Assembly (NCBI GenBank): GCA_007116835.1
Contig: SKHS01000254.1
Location: forward strand, 1 to 14,576
Length of the DNA: 14,576 nt
DNA from: Halomonas sp.
GTDB lineage: Bacteria; Pseudomonadota; Gammaproteobacteria; Pseudomonadales; Halomonadaceae
Reading direction: 5' to 3'
Shown: one piece after another, positions 1 through 5,621 of the stretch
How positions within the stretch are numbered: position 1 is the stretch's first letter
How the letters are laid out: each line of letters starts with the position of its first letter
Translations under genes and position numbers: made by a program
Notes under the pieces: model-generated
What the model was told of the DNA's origin: nothing
The model's database searches: none
Seen by the model: only the letters and a program-made list of their open reading frames with translations

Positions 1-937
1 CCATCCATTCAACAATATCAATGCCATACACCATCTCTGTCACGCCGTGCTCCACTTGGAGCCGGGTGTTTACTTCTAGAAAATAGAAGGCCTGGCGCTG
101 GGTGTCGTAGATAAACTCAACGGTGCCGGCACTGCGATAATTAACTGCCTTACCCAACGTGACGGCGGTAGCGTGTAGTGCGCTGCGCACTGTTTCTGGC
201 AGGTTAGGCGCAGGGCACTCTTCCAGTACCTTTTGATGGCGGCGCTGGGTAGAGCAGTCCCGCTCGCCAAGTGCCACTACGCTGCCGTTGCCATCACCGA
301 AGAGTTGTACTTCCAGATGGCGGGCACTAGCAATATAGGCTTCGAGAAACACGCCACCGTCGCCAAAGTTACGCTCGCTCAGGCCTTTTACCGAATCAAA
401 GGCGCGCTCAAGTTCGGCGGGGGTTTGGCATATCTGCATACCAATACCACCACCGCCTGCGGTGGATTTGAGCATCACAGGATAGCCAATTTGCTCGGCG
501 TTGCTAAGGGCGTCGTCAATGCTTGAGAGCAGCGCTGAGCCGGGTACCAACGGTACTCCAGCCTGCTTGGCAATGGCGCGGGCTTGGTGCTTTAAACCGA
601 ACTGCTCAATCTGCTCCGCGGTAGGGCCTAAAAAGATTAGCCCAGCGTCGTCGCAGGCGGTAATAAAACGCGTGTTTTCAGACAGAAAACCATAGCCGGG
701 ATGCACCGCTTGGGCACCGCTTTGCTTGGCAATGGCGATCAGCTTGTCGATGTTGAGATAGGTATCGCAAGCCGGGCCCGCGCCAAGCGAATAGGCTTCA
801 TCGGCCTGGTGGACGTAGGGGGCGTCGCGGTCGGCATCGGCATAAACCACCACGCTGCCAACATTCAGTGCTTTTAGCGTGCGTAAAATGCGTGCGGCAA
901 TAGCACCGCGATTGGCAATAAGTACTTTGCTAAACAT
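1..937 (-). CDS. uca: Urea carboxylase family protein, probably guanidine carboxylase (N-terminal part, cut by window edge)
   Basis: Biotin-dependent carboxylase that would use ATP and bicarbonate to carboxylate guanidine (or urea) in the cytoplasm. Only the first 312 codons are present; the frame is open to base 1. What is seen is the biotin carboxylase part: an N-terminal KVLIANRGAIA segment (residues 4-14), HPGYGFLSEN (79-88), the ATP-grasp glycine loop GGGGIGM (161-167) and the catalytic stretch EVNTRLQVEH (288-297). The latter is followed by GVTE, as is usual in urea carboxylases, where acetyl-CoA carboxylases have PVTE. Family members are about 1,200 residues, so the carboxyltransferase and biotinyl domains lie outside. 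The ATG at 937 begins the conserved fold; only a weak AGG lies 9 nt upstream. It is the last visible gene of the operon, behind a guanidine-II-like element. Guanidine rather than urea is inferred from the two riboswitches and the DUF1989 pair; the carboxyltransferase residues that would separate the substrates are not in view. Confidence 0.93.
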   Translation of the reverse strand, partial: MFSKVLIANRGAIAARILRTLKALNVGSVVVYADADRDAPYVHQADEAYSLGAGPACDTYLNIDKLIAIAKQSGAQAVHPGYGFLSENTRFITACDDAGLIFLGPTAEQIEQFGLKHQARAIAKQAGVPLVPGSALLSSIDDALSNAEQIGYPVMLKSTAGGGGIGMQICQTPAELERAFDSVKGLSERNFGDGGVFLEAYIASARHLEVQLFGDGNGSVVALGERDCSTQRRHQKVLEECPAPNLPETVRSALHATAVTLGKAVNYRSAGTVEFIYDTQRQAFYFLEVNTRLQVEHGVTEMVYGIDIVEWM

Positions 938-959
938 GTGAGGTTGCCTGCAAACAAGG

Positions 960-1004
960 GCGGGTCGTCCCGCAGGTTGTTTGGCCATCTAGGGTCGTCC
1001 CTAG
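960..1004 (-). promoter_or_regulatory. Guanidine-II (mini-ykkC) riboswitch, tandem ACGA stem-loops
   Basis: Read as RNA on the minus strand, the gap before the carboxylase gene holds two perfect stem-loops: CTAGGG-ACGA-CCCTAG (1004 to 989, 6 bp stem) and GCGGG-ACGA-CCCGC (973 to 960, 5 bp stem), separated by a 15-nt linker. Two hairpins with ACGR loops joined by a short linker define the mini-ykkC motif, whose class binds one guanidine per loop. The second hairpin ends 22 nt before the ATG at 937. The linker end and first bases of hairpin 2 (CCUGC, 976 to 972) can pair with GCAGG (951 to 947), which contains the only Shine-Dalgarno-like sequence. Ligand-stabilised hairpin 2 would therefore favour translation. 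The motif is seen directly; ligand and mechanism follow from the class and are not tested here. Confidence 0.85.
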
Positions 1005-1014
1005 GGCGAGTCGC

Positions 1015-1653
1015 TTACTGCCAAACCAACAGCTCAATGGGCGTGGGGTTGTAGCCGTTGCAGGGGTTGTTGAGCTGGGGGCAGTTGGAGACCAGCACAA
1101 TGACATCCATCTCAGCGACCATCTCAACGTATTTGCCTGGGGCGGAGATACCATCTTCAAAGGTCAGTTTGCCGTCAGCGGTAACGGGCACGTTCATAAA
1201 AAAGTTGATGTTGTGAGTGATGTCCCGCTTGGTCAGGCCGTATTCTGGAAAGTTGGCAATGGCCTGCATCCAGTTGTCTCGGCAGGAGTGCATGTGGCGT
1301 TTTTCCAGATCGTAGCGCACGGTATTGCTTTCGCTGGCGCAGGCGCCGCCTAAGGTGTCGTGGCGACCGCAGGTGTCGGCGGTAATGGTTAGCATGCCTC
1401 GCCCTTCGCTCGACATGAGTGTGGTGCCAGCGGTGAGGTAGACCGCACCCTGTTCGCGCACGGTGTCCATAGCGCTATAGCGCTCGCTGGTATCTTCAGC
1501 GCTAAAAAATAGCGTGTCGGCGGCCTGGTTGCCTTCTAGGTCGAGAATGCGCAGGGTTTGGCCGCGCTTCACGGTACCAATGTAATGGTCGCCTGCGTTG
1601 ACCGTGGTGCGGGTTAAGGCGTTTTCGGGGCGCAGAGTGCTTTCAATAATCAT
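1015..1653 (-). CDS. DUF1989 urea carboxylase-associated protein, probable carboxyguanidine deiminase subunit (212 aa)
   Basis: A 212-residue cytoplasmic protein of the DUF1989 / 'urea amidolyase-associated protein' family. Pairs of these proteins are known to form carboxyguanidine deiminase (CgdAB), which turns carboxyguanidine into allophanate and ammonia. Family marks are DLEGNQAADTLFF (38-50), DTCGRHDTLGGAC (93-105), a middle segment with Cys124, and a C-terminal NCPQLNNPCNGYNPTP (190-205). This copy keeps Cys at 95, 105, 124, 191 and 198; the paired upstream protein lacks several of them, so this may be the catalytic or metal-holding subunit (inference). The ATG at 1653 follows AGGGG with a suitable spacer. 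The gene starts 14 bp after its partner and precedes the carboxylase by 77 bp. I cannot say which of the two corresponds to CgdA and which to CgdB. Confidence 0.9.
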   Translation of the reverse strand: MIIESTLRPENALTRTTVNAGDHYIGTVKRGQTLRILDLEGNQAADTLFFSAEDTSERYSAMDTVREQGAVYLTAGTTLMSSEGRGMLTITADTCGRHDTLGGACASESNTVRYDLEKRHMHSCRDNWMQAIANFPEYGLTKRDITHNINFFMNVPVTADGKLTFEDGISAPGKYVEMVAEMDVIVLVSNCPQLNNPCNGYNPTPIELLVWQ

Positions 1654-1667
1654 TGGGCGTTTCCCCT

Positions 1668-2390
1668 TTATAGGCCGAGGTGGTAAAGGCGGTTATTGGC
1701 AAAGCCGCGTGCGTTTTCGGGGCGTGACACGTAGCAAGGGTCATCTTCTGTGGGCGGTTCGGCGGTGCCGAGTGCGATGTCTACACCGCGACGGGGGTAG
1801 TTGGCGCTGGGGTCAAGTGGGTGGGGGCAGGTGTGAAGCAGTACCAGCGTGTCCATCTCCATGCGCAGCGTGACGCGACTACCTGGCTGGCAGTGGCCGC
1901 TGATATAGCGCAGTTTTCCCTCATCGTCGCTCTCTACCCGGGAAAAGAGATTAAGGTTGGCGGCCATATCCCGACGGCCCAGCCCGTACTTGGCGAGTTC
2001 TACTAAAAAGGCGTCAAAGCCGGTGCGGGTCCAGTCGTTGTGCGCCTGCTGATAGCTCACCGGTTGCCAGCCCTTCTTTAACAGATGATGGGGCATCAGG
2101 TTACCGCCGACGCTGTCATGCCAACCCAGGCTGTCTTGCGTAATAGAGGCAAAAATACGCCCCATATCCGAGTAAAGGCAGTGCCCTTGGGTAAGCTTAA
2201 AGGTGTGCTGACACTTCAAGGTGTCGGGCAAATTTAGCCGTTCCAACAGGTTTTCCGGGTTGTAGCATAAAAGCCCCACGTTACTGTCGGCCTGTTGAGC
2301 GGTTAGGGTGAGCGTGGTACCCCGGCGCAGGCGCAGCGACCAGTGATGCCCACCGGGTAAAACAGTGGTGTAATGAGCGTCGTTCTTCAT
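1668..2390 (-). CDS. DUF1989 urea carboxylase-associated protein, second probable carboxyguanidine deiminase subunit (240 aa)
   Basis: A 240-residue paralogue of the following gene product and the expected partner in the two-subunit carboxyguanidine deiminase. It shows the hallmarks of the longer member of the pair: LPDTLKCQHTFKLTQGH (residues 54-70), CLYSDMGRIFASIT (71-84), GWHDSVGG (89-96) and a C-terminal TCPHPLDPSANYPRRG. Compared with the 212-residue protein, the Cys before the G-x-H-D motif, the Cys after the GG, and the second Cys of the C-terminal motif are replaced. The subunits are thus not interchangeable. Its ATG overlaps the end of the ABC ATPase gene by 4 bp (ATGA), implying translational coupling of transport and catabolic genes. 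Family membership is firm; the specific deiminase role rests on published work on this family plus the riboswitch context. Confidence 0.9.
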   Translation of the reverse strand: MKNDAHYTTVLPGGHHWSLRLRRGTTLTLTAQQADSNVGLLCYNPENLLERLNLPDTLKCQHTFKLTQGHCLYSDMGRIFASITQDSLGWHDSVGGNLMPHHLLKKGWQPVSYQQAHNDWTRTGFDAFLVELAKYGLGRRDMAANLNLFSRVESDDEGKLRYISGHCQPGSRVTLRMEMDTLVLLHTCPHPLDPSANYPRRGVDIALGTAEPPTEDDPCYVSRPENARGFANNRLYHLGL

Positions 2391-3181
2391 AGCAGCGTCT
2401 CCTGGGTGTGGGTTTGCAGGCCGCCTTGTTGCAGCGCTTCTTTGAGAGCGGTTGAAGGGCGGTCTCGGGAGATAGGCAAGTCATAGGTAATCGTGGCGCC
2501 AAACGCTTCTGGGGCTTGGGGGTCGTGGCGGGTTTTGTCGAATACCCACAGCCGGGTGCCTAGTTCAAAGGCTTCTTTAAGGTCGTGAGTGATCATAAAA
2601 ATCGTGAGCTGCTGCTCTTGCCACAAGCGGTTGATGAGCCCGTGCATGTCCTGGCGAATACCTGGGTCAAGCGCGCCAAAAGGTTCATCGAGTAATAAAA
2701 TGCGTGGCCGCATCATCAGCGCTTGAGCGATGGCTAAGCGCTGCTGCATACCGCCGGAAAGCTCGTGGGGGTATTTGTTTAACGCGTGGCTCAGGCCAAC
2801 TTCGTCGATGCGGGCGCGTGCCTTTTCAATAGCGCGGCGTTTGGCGGCACCAAAGCTTTTACCCAATAACTTGGCGTTGTGTAGCTCGTCGGCAATCATG
2901 ACGTTGCCAAGCACGGTGAGATGGGGAAAGACAGAATATTTCTGAAAAACAACGCCTCGGTCGGGGCCTGGCTCGTTGGGAATGGGCTTATCATCCAGCA
3001 TTAAGCTGCCCCGCGACGTTGCTTCTGTGCCCAGCAGCATTTTAAGAAAGGTGGTTTTCCCGCAGCCAGAGGCACCGACCAGGGTGACGAACTCTCCAGG
3101 CTCGACGCTAAAATTAAGATTTTCGAGCACCACATGGTTACCGTAGTGCTTCTCTAGCCGTTTGGCAGCGAGCAGGCTCAT
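2387..3181 (-). CDS. ABC transporter ATP-binding protein (nitrate/sulfonate/taurine-type importer family), guanidine operon
   Basis: Cytoplasmic ATPase (264 aa) that powers the importer formed with the next upstream permease. All nucleotide-binding motifs are intact: Walker A GASGCGKTT (36-44), Q-loop Gln80, signature LSGGMQQR (141-148), Walker B ILLLDEP (161-167), D-loop with Asp172 and switch His199. The sequence resembles the SsuB/TauB/NrtD group. Such transporters are often labelled nitrate, sulfonate or bicarbonate importers by homology, but the guanidine-I leader and downstream catabolic genes point to guanidine or a close derivative. The ATG at 3181 overlaps the permease stop by 4 bp, and the stop overlaps the next ATG by 4 bp, so these genes form a tightly coupled block. 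Family call is very sure; substrate is inferred. Confidence 0.95.
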   Translation of the reverse strand: MSLLAAKRLEKHYGNHVVLENLNFSVEPGEFVTLVGASGCGKTTFLKMLLGTEATSRGSLMLDDKPIPNEPGPDRGVVFQKYSVFPHLTVLGNVMIADELHNAKLLGKSFGAAKRRAIEKARARIDEVGLSHALNKYPHELSGGMQQRLAIAQALMMRPRILLLDEPFGALDPGIRQDMHGLINRLWQEQQLTIFMITHDLKEAFELGTRLWVFDKTRHDPQAPEAFGATITYDLPISRDRPSTALKEALQQGGLQTHTQETLL

Positions 3182-4005
3182 GATTTATCTCCTTCACCTG
3201 CGTGGTACCAGGGAAAGGCTAGGCGCGACACCCAGGCCAGCAGTTGGTCAAGCAGAAAGGCCAGCAGCGTTATCCACGCTACGTAGGGCAGAATGACGTC
3301 CATGGAGAGGTAACGACGGACCAGAAAAATGCGGTAGCCAAGGCCTTCTTGTGCAGCAATCGCTTCGGCGGCGATCAAAAAGAGCCAGGCGGTGCCCAGC
3401 GCCAAGCGGGTCGCGTTGAGCAGGCGCGGCGTCAGCTGAGGCAGTAACACTCTTAACAGCACCTGCCAGGAACTGGCACCCAGAGTTTGCGCTTTAATTA
3501 ACTGTTCATCGGGTAGCCGTAAAGCGTGGCCCTGAAGGTCACGAATAAGAAAGGGCGTTACCCCAATCACGATCAGCGCAATTTTAGCGGCCTCGCCGGT
3601 ACCAAAGGCAATAAACAGAATGGGCAGGATGGCCATCGGCGGAATCAGTGAGGCGACGGTGACCAAGGGTGAGAGTTTAGCTCGCACGATGGGTAGACCG
3701 CCGTTCAAGATGCCCACGATTAAGCCAATCAATGCACTGATGCCAACACCAATCACTATGCGTTCTAGGCTGGCAAAGGTATCTGTCCACAGCACAATCT
3801 GGCCGGTGCGAACGTTCTCAGCAGTGGCTAAGTGGTAAAAGGAGCTCGCCATCGTTGAAGGCGTGGGCAGTAGGCGGTCGTTGGGGTTTTCCGCCAGTCT
3901 TGCGTTGGAGAGGCTCATATAGAGCATTGCCAGTAGCAAAAAAGGCAGTAAGCCTAAGAGCCAGCGGCTACCCCGTGAGGGCGTTAGGTTAATTAATCGC
4001 TTCAT
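3178..4005 (-). CDS. ABC transporter permease (SsuC/TauC/NrtB family), guanidine operon
   Basis: Inner-membrane permease of about 275 residues that forms the translocation path of the importer. Hydrophobic spans lie near residues 14-30, 81-100, 116-135, 140-152, 204-218 and 237-255, as in the BPD_transp_1 fold. The EAA-type cytoplasmic loop that docks on the ATPase is seen at about 166-189 (DEQLIKAQTLGASSW followed by LLP). I chose the ATG at 4005, which has GGA 7 nt upstream; an in-frame GTG at 4017 would add four residues and has no ribosome binding site. It overlaps the ATPase gene by 4 bp and is separated from the binding-protein gene by a strong hairpin. Substrate is inferred from context, as for the ATPase. 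Confidence 0.93.
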   Translation of the reverse strand: MKRLINLTPSRGSRWLLGLLPFLLLAMLYMSLSNARLAENPNDRLLPTPSTMASSFYHLATAENVRTGQIVLWTDTFASLERIVIGVGISALIGLIVGILNGGLPIVRAKLSPLVTVASLIPPMAILPILFIAFGTGEAAKIALIVIGVTPFLIRDLQGHALRLPDEQLIKAQTLGASSWQVLLRVLLPQLTPRLLNATRLALGTAWLFLIAAEAIAAQEGLGYRIFLVRRYLSMDVILPYVAWITLLAFLLDQLLAWVSRLAFPWYHAGEGDKS

Positions 4006-4033
4006 GGCGGTGTCCACACAAAATGAGAGCGGA

Positions 4034-4055
4034 GGGAGTGGCGCTCGCCACTCCC
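4034..4055 (-). other. Intercistronic stem-loop between binding-protein and permease genes
   Basis: A perfect inverted repeat: 9-bp arms GGGAGTGGC / GCCACTCCC around a 4-nt loop, extendable to 10 bp with a 2-nt loop, lying 11 bp after the binding-protein stop. On the transcript it is not followed directly by a U-run, so it is less a terminator than a 3' end-stabilising or processing hairpin. Such hairpins commonly let the binding-protein mRNA outlast the permease mRNA in ABC importer operons; that role is inferred. Confidence 0.6.
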
Positions 4056-4065
4056 ATGACGCGTA

Positions 4066-5154
4066 TTACTGAGCGTCGAGATATGCTTGGGTAAAGCTTG
4101 GGTCAAAGCGTAGCTTTACATTGCTCTCATCGCCAAAGGTACCGGCGGGGGTGGTAATGCCGACTACGCCAGCATTGGGTGCCATATCGCCGAGTAGGCC
4201 ATGGGTAAAGCTAAACTCGGCTACTCGCTCCATCGTATCGAGCAACGCGGGGCTTTCCATGAGTTCGATGGCTTCCGCAGGATCGGTATACAGGTATGTG
4301 GCCGCAAGCTGTTGCCGGTAGCCTTCGACGTTAGTGCCTGCCGCATCCGCCATGATGGTGAGCGCATGTTCATCATCAGCTTCAATCAAGCCCATGACTT
4401 CATACCAAGCGCCGACTAGTGCATGGCCAAGCGACGGGTTATCCGCCAGGGTTTGGGTGTTGACGACCATCATGTCGAGAATCTCCCCAGGAATTTCCGC
4501 TGAGGTATACACCACGTGGCTGTCAGGCATGTCAGCAATAGCGCTTAACTGCGGGTTCCAGGCGGCCGCTGCCTCCGTGGTGCTGCTGGAAAACAGCCCC
4601 ACAATGTCAGCATCTGACGTGTTGACCGTTTCAATGTCGCGTTCGGTAAGGCCGACACTTTCAAGGGCGCGAGCAAGGAAGTAATGGGAAACGCTAAACT
4701 GGACAAGGTTAACCCGGCGACCTTCAATGTCAGCGAGGTCATCGCTGCCTTTTAGCACAATGCCATCGTTACCGTTTGAGTAGTCGTTAATAATGAGTGC
4801 GGTGGAGTCGACGCCGCTGGCAGAGGGGATCGTCAGTGCGTCCATATTCGTCATCGCACAGCCGTCAACGTTACCCGAGGTAAATTGATTGATCGACTCG
4901 ACATAGTCGTTGACTTGCACCACATCGATACTTATGCCGTATTCGTCGGCCCACCGATCCACTACGCCTTCAACGTCGGCATAGGCCCAGGGCATCCAGC
5001 CGGCATAAATAGACCAGCAAACGCTGAATTCATCGCGCTCTTGAGCCTGGGCGGGCGTGACCGTCATCGGAGAGGTAAGGCTAGCAGCCAGCAGGGCGGC
5101 AGGTAGCGAAGCAAACGGTAAGTTTTTTAGAGAAATACGAGAGAGACGGGTCAT
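4066..5154 (-). CDS. Periplasmic substrate-binding protein of ABC importer (NMT1/NrtA-like), guanidine operon
   Basis: First gene of the operon, 362 residues. The N-terminus is a Sec signal peptide: basic residues at 3, 6 and 10, a hydrophobic run of about residues 12-28, and a likely cleavage after Ala37 in PAQA-QE. There is no lipobox Cys, so the mature protein should be free in the periplasm. The mature part begins with CWSIYAGWMPWAYAD and has the layout of ABC binding proteins of the taurine/nitrate group, with conserved NQFTSGNVDGCAMTNMDAL near 107-125. It should capture the substrate and hand it to the permease. The ATG at 5154 has a strong GGAGG with a 5-nt spacer. It lies directly downstream of a guanidine-I riboswitch, which makes guanidine or a guanidine-like cation the best candidate ligand. 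Automatic annotation would likely call it a nitrate/sulfonate-binding protein. Confidence 0.93.
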   Translation of the reverse strand: MTRLSRISLKNLPFASLPAALLAASLTSPMTVTPAQAQERDEFSVCWSIYAGWMPWAYADVEGVVDRWADEYGISIDVVQVNDYVESINQFTSGNVDGCAMTNMDALTIPSASGVDSTALIINDYSNGNDGIVLKGSDDLADIEGRRVNLVQFSVSHYFLARALESVGLTERDIETVNTSDADIVGLFSSSTTEAAAAWNPQLSAIADMPDSHVVYTSAEIPGEILDMMVVNTQTLADNPSLGHALVGAWYEVMGLIEADDEHALTIMADAAGTNVEGYRQQLAATYLYTDPAEAIELMESPALLDTMERVAEFSFTHGLLGDMAPNAGVVGITTPAGTFGDESNVKLRFDPSFTQAYLDAQ

Positions 5155-5176
5155 AGAAGCCTCCAGCGGCTAGAAG

Positions 5177-5220
5177 AAAAACTCGGGGGCGTCGGCGCAT
5201 GGTTGCACCTTATCCTCCCG
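5177..5220 (-). terminator. Riboswitch-controlled intrinsic terminator (expression platform of guanidine-I riboswitch)
   Basis: Transcript segment in which CGGG-A-GG (5220 to 5214) pairs with CCCCCG (5189 to 5184) and an inner GGUGC / GCGCC hairpin (5209-5205 / 5198-5194) closes on AACCAU. It is followed by UUUUU (5181 to 5177). The 5' arm coincides with the conserved CCCGGGAGG end of the guanidine-I aptamer, so ligand-bound aptamer and terminator exclude each other. This predicts read-through when guanidine is present. Pairings were derived by eye. Confidence 0.75.
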
Positions 5221-5340
5221 GGCTTTTGTCCCGCCGTGTAACCTTGCTTTGCTGCTTTCAATCAGTAAGTGCAAGGTCGATTGCTCTTGGACCAGTCACG
5301 CCATCAGGGGCAGAACATTGATGGCGTCGGAACCCTAGCG
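5213..5340 (-). promoter_or_regulatory. Guanidine-I (ykkC) riboswitch aptamer
   Basis: Read on the minus strand, the leader of the transporter/carboxylase operon contains the class hallmarks in order and with normal spacing: CTAGGGTTCCG (from 5338), a P2 hairpin of 8 bp (5326-5319 with 5306-5299), CTGGTCCAAGAGC (5295 to 5283), a variable arm whose stem strands are CTTGC / GCAAGG, then ACACGGCGGGA (5239 to 5229) and AAAAGCCCGGGAGG (5227 to 5214). This class binds guanidinium and switches on exporters or catabolic genes. An overlapping terminator follows. It controls the binding-protein, permease, ATPase, DUF1989 pair and carboxylase genes. The motif match is close enough that I regard the class as certain. 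Confidence 0.96.
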
Positions 5341-5621
5341 ATCTATTGGAAACTCAATTGTGTGGCAGCCTACGCAGCCGATACCCCGTTTATTACCTAT
5401 CTACTGTGTTACTTATATATAGAAAGCAAAATTGCGGCCGATTAGGTTTAATGCTTTTTATTTCAGCAGGTTGGCTGGAATTGATGCTCGCCCTGGCAGT
5501 AGTGCTGCCGCGTTAACTGCTTAGTCATGGTGCGCGAGAGGCGATGATTGCACTGATTTAGCACGCGTGTGTTTTGTCGTAAGCGCCCTTGCTGGGGGGC
5601 TATTGGGCGCGAACGTGGGTA
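5341..5621. other. Intergenic region between guanidine operon leader and epmB
   Basis: About 280 bp without a firm gene. It must hold the promoter of the guanidine operon. The AT-rich stretch at 5409-5426 (TATATATAAG on the minus strand) could supply a -10 element, but I cannot find a good -35 at proper spacing. Small inverted repeats occur at 5495-5509 (GGCAG / CTGCC) and 5583-5610 (GCGCCC / GGGCGC), the latter just beyond the epmB stop but without a U-run. A 22-codon hydrophobic frame on the plus strand (5451-5516) is noted under findings and not called. Confidence 0.5.

Noticed and set aside
233..526. Open frame of about 97 codons on the plus strand
   Set aside because: It lies wholly antisense to the well-supported biotin carboxylase domain and resembles no known protein; a shadow frame.
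960..1004. CsrA/RsmA binding sites (AGGGA / CGGGA) in the tandem hairpins
   Set aside because: The GGA bases are in stem-loop junctions, only one has the ANGGA context, and the guanidine-II motif explains both hairpins and their identical loops better.
5360..5385. Sigma-54-like promoter (CTGCCACACAATTGAG on the minus strand) before the guanidine operon
   Set aside because: The GG and GC elements are not both present and the spacing is one base short, so nitrogen (NtrC/sigma-54) control cannot be supported.
5583..5610. Inverted repeat GCGCCC / GGGCGC after epmB as a terminator
   Set aside because: The loop is 16 nt and no U-run follows, so it is not a convincing intrinsic terminator.
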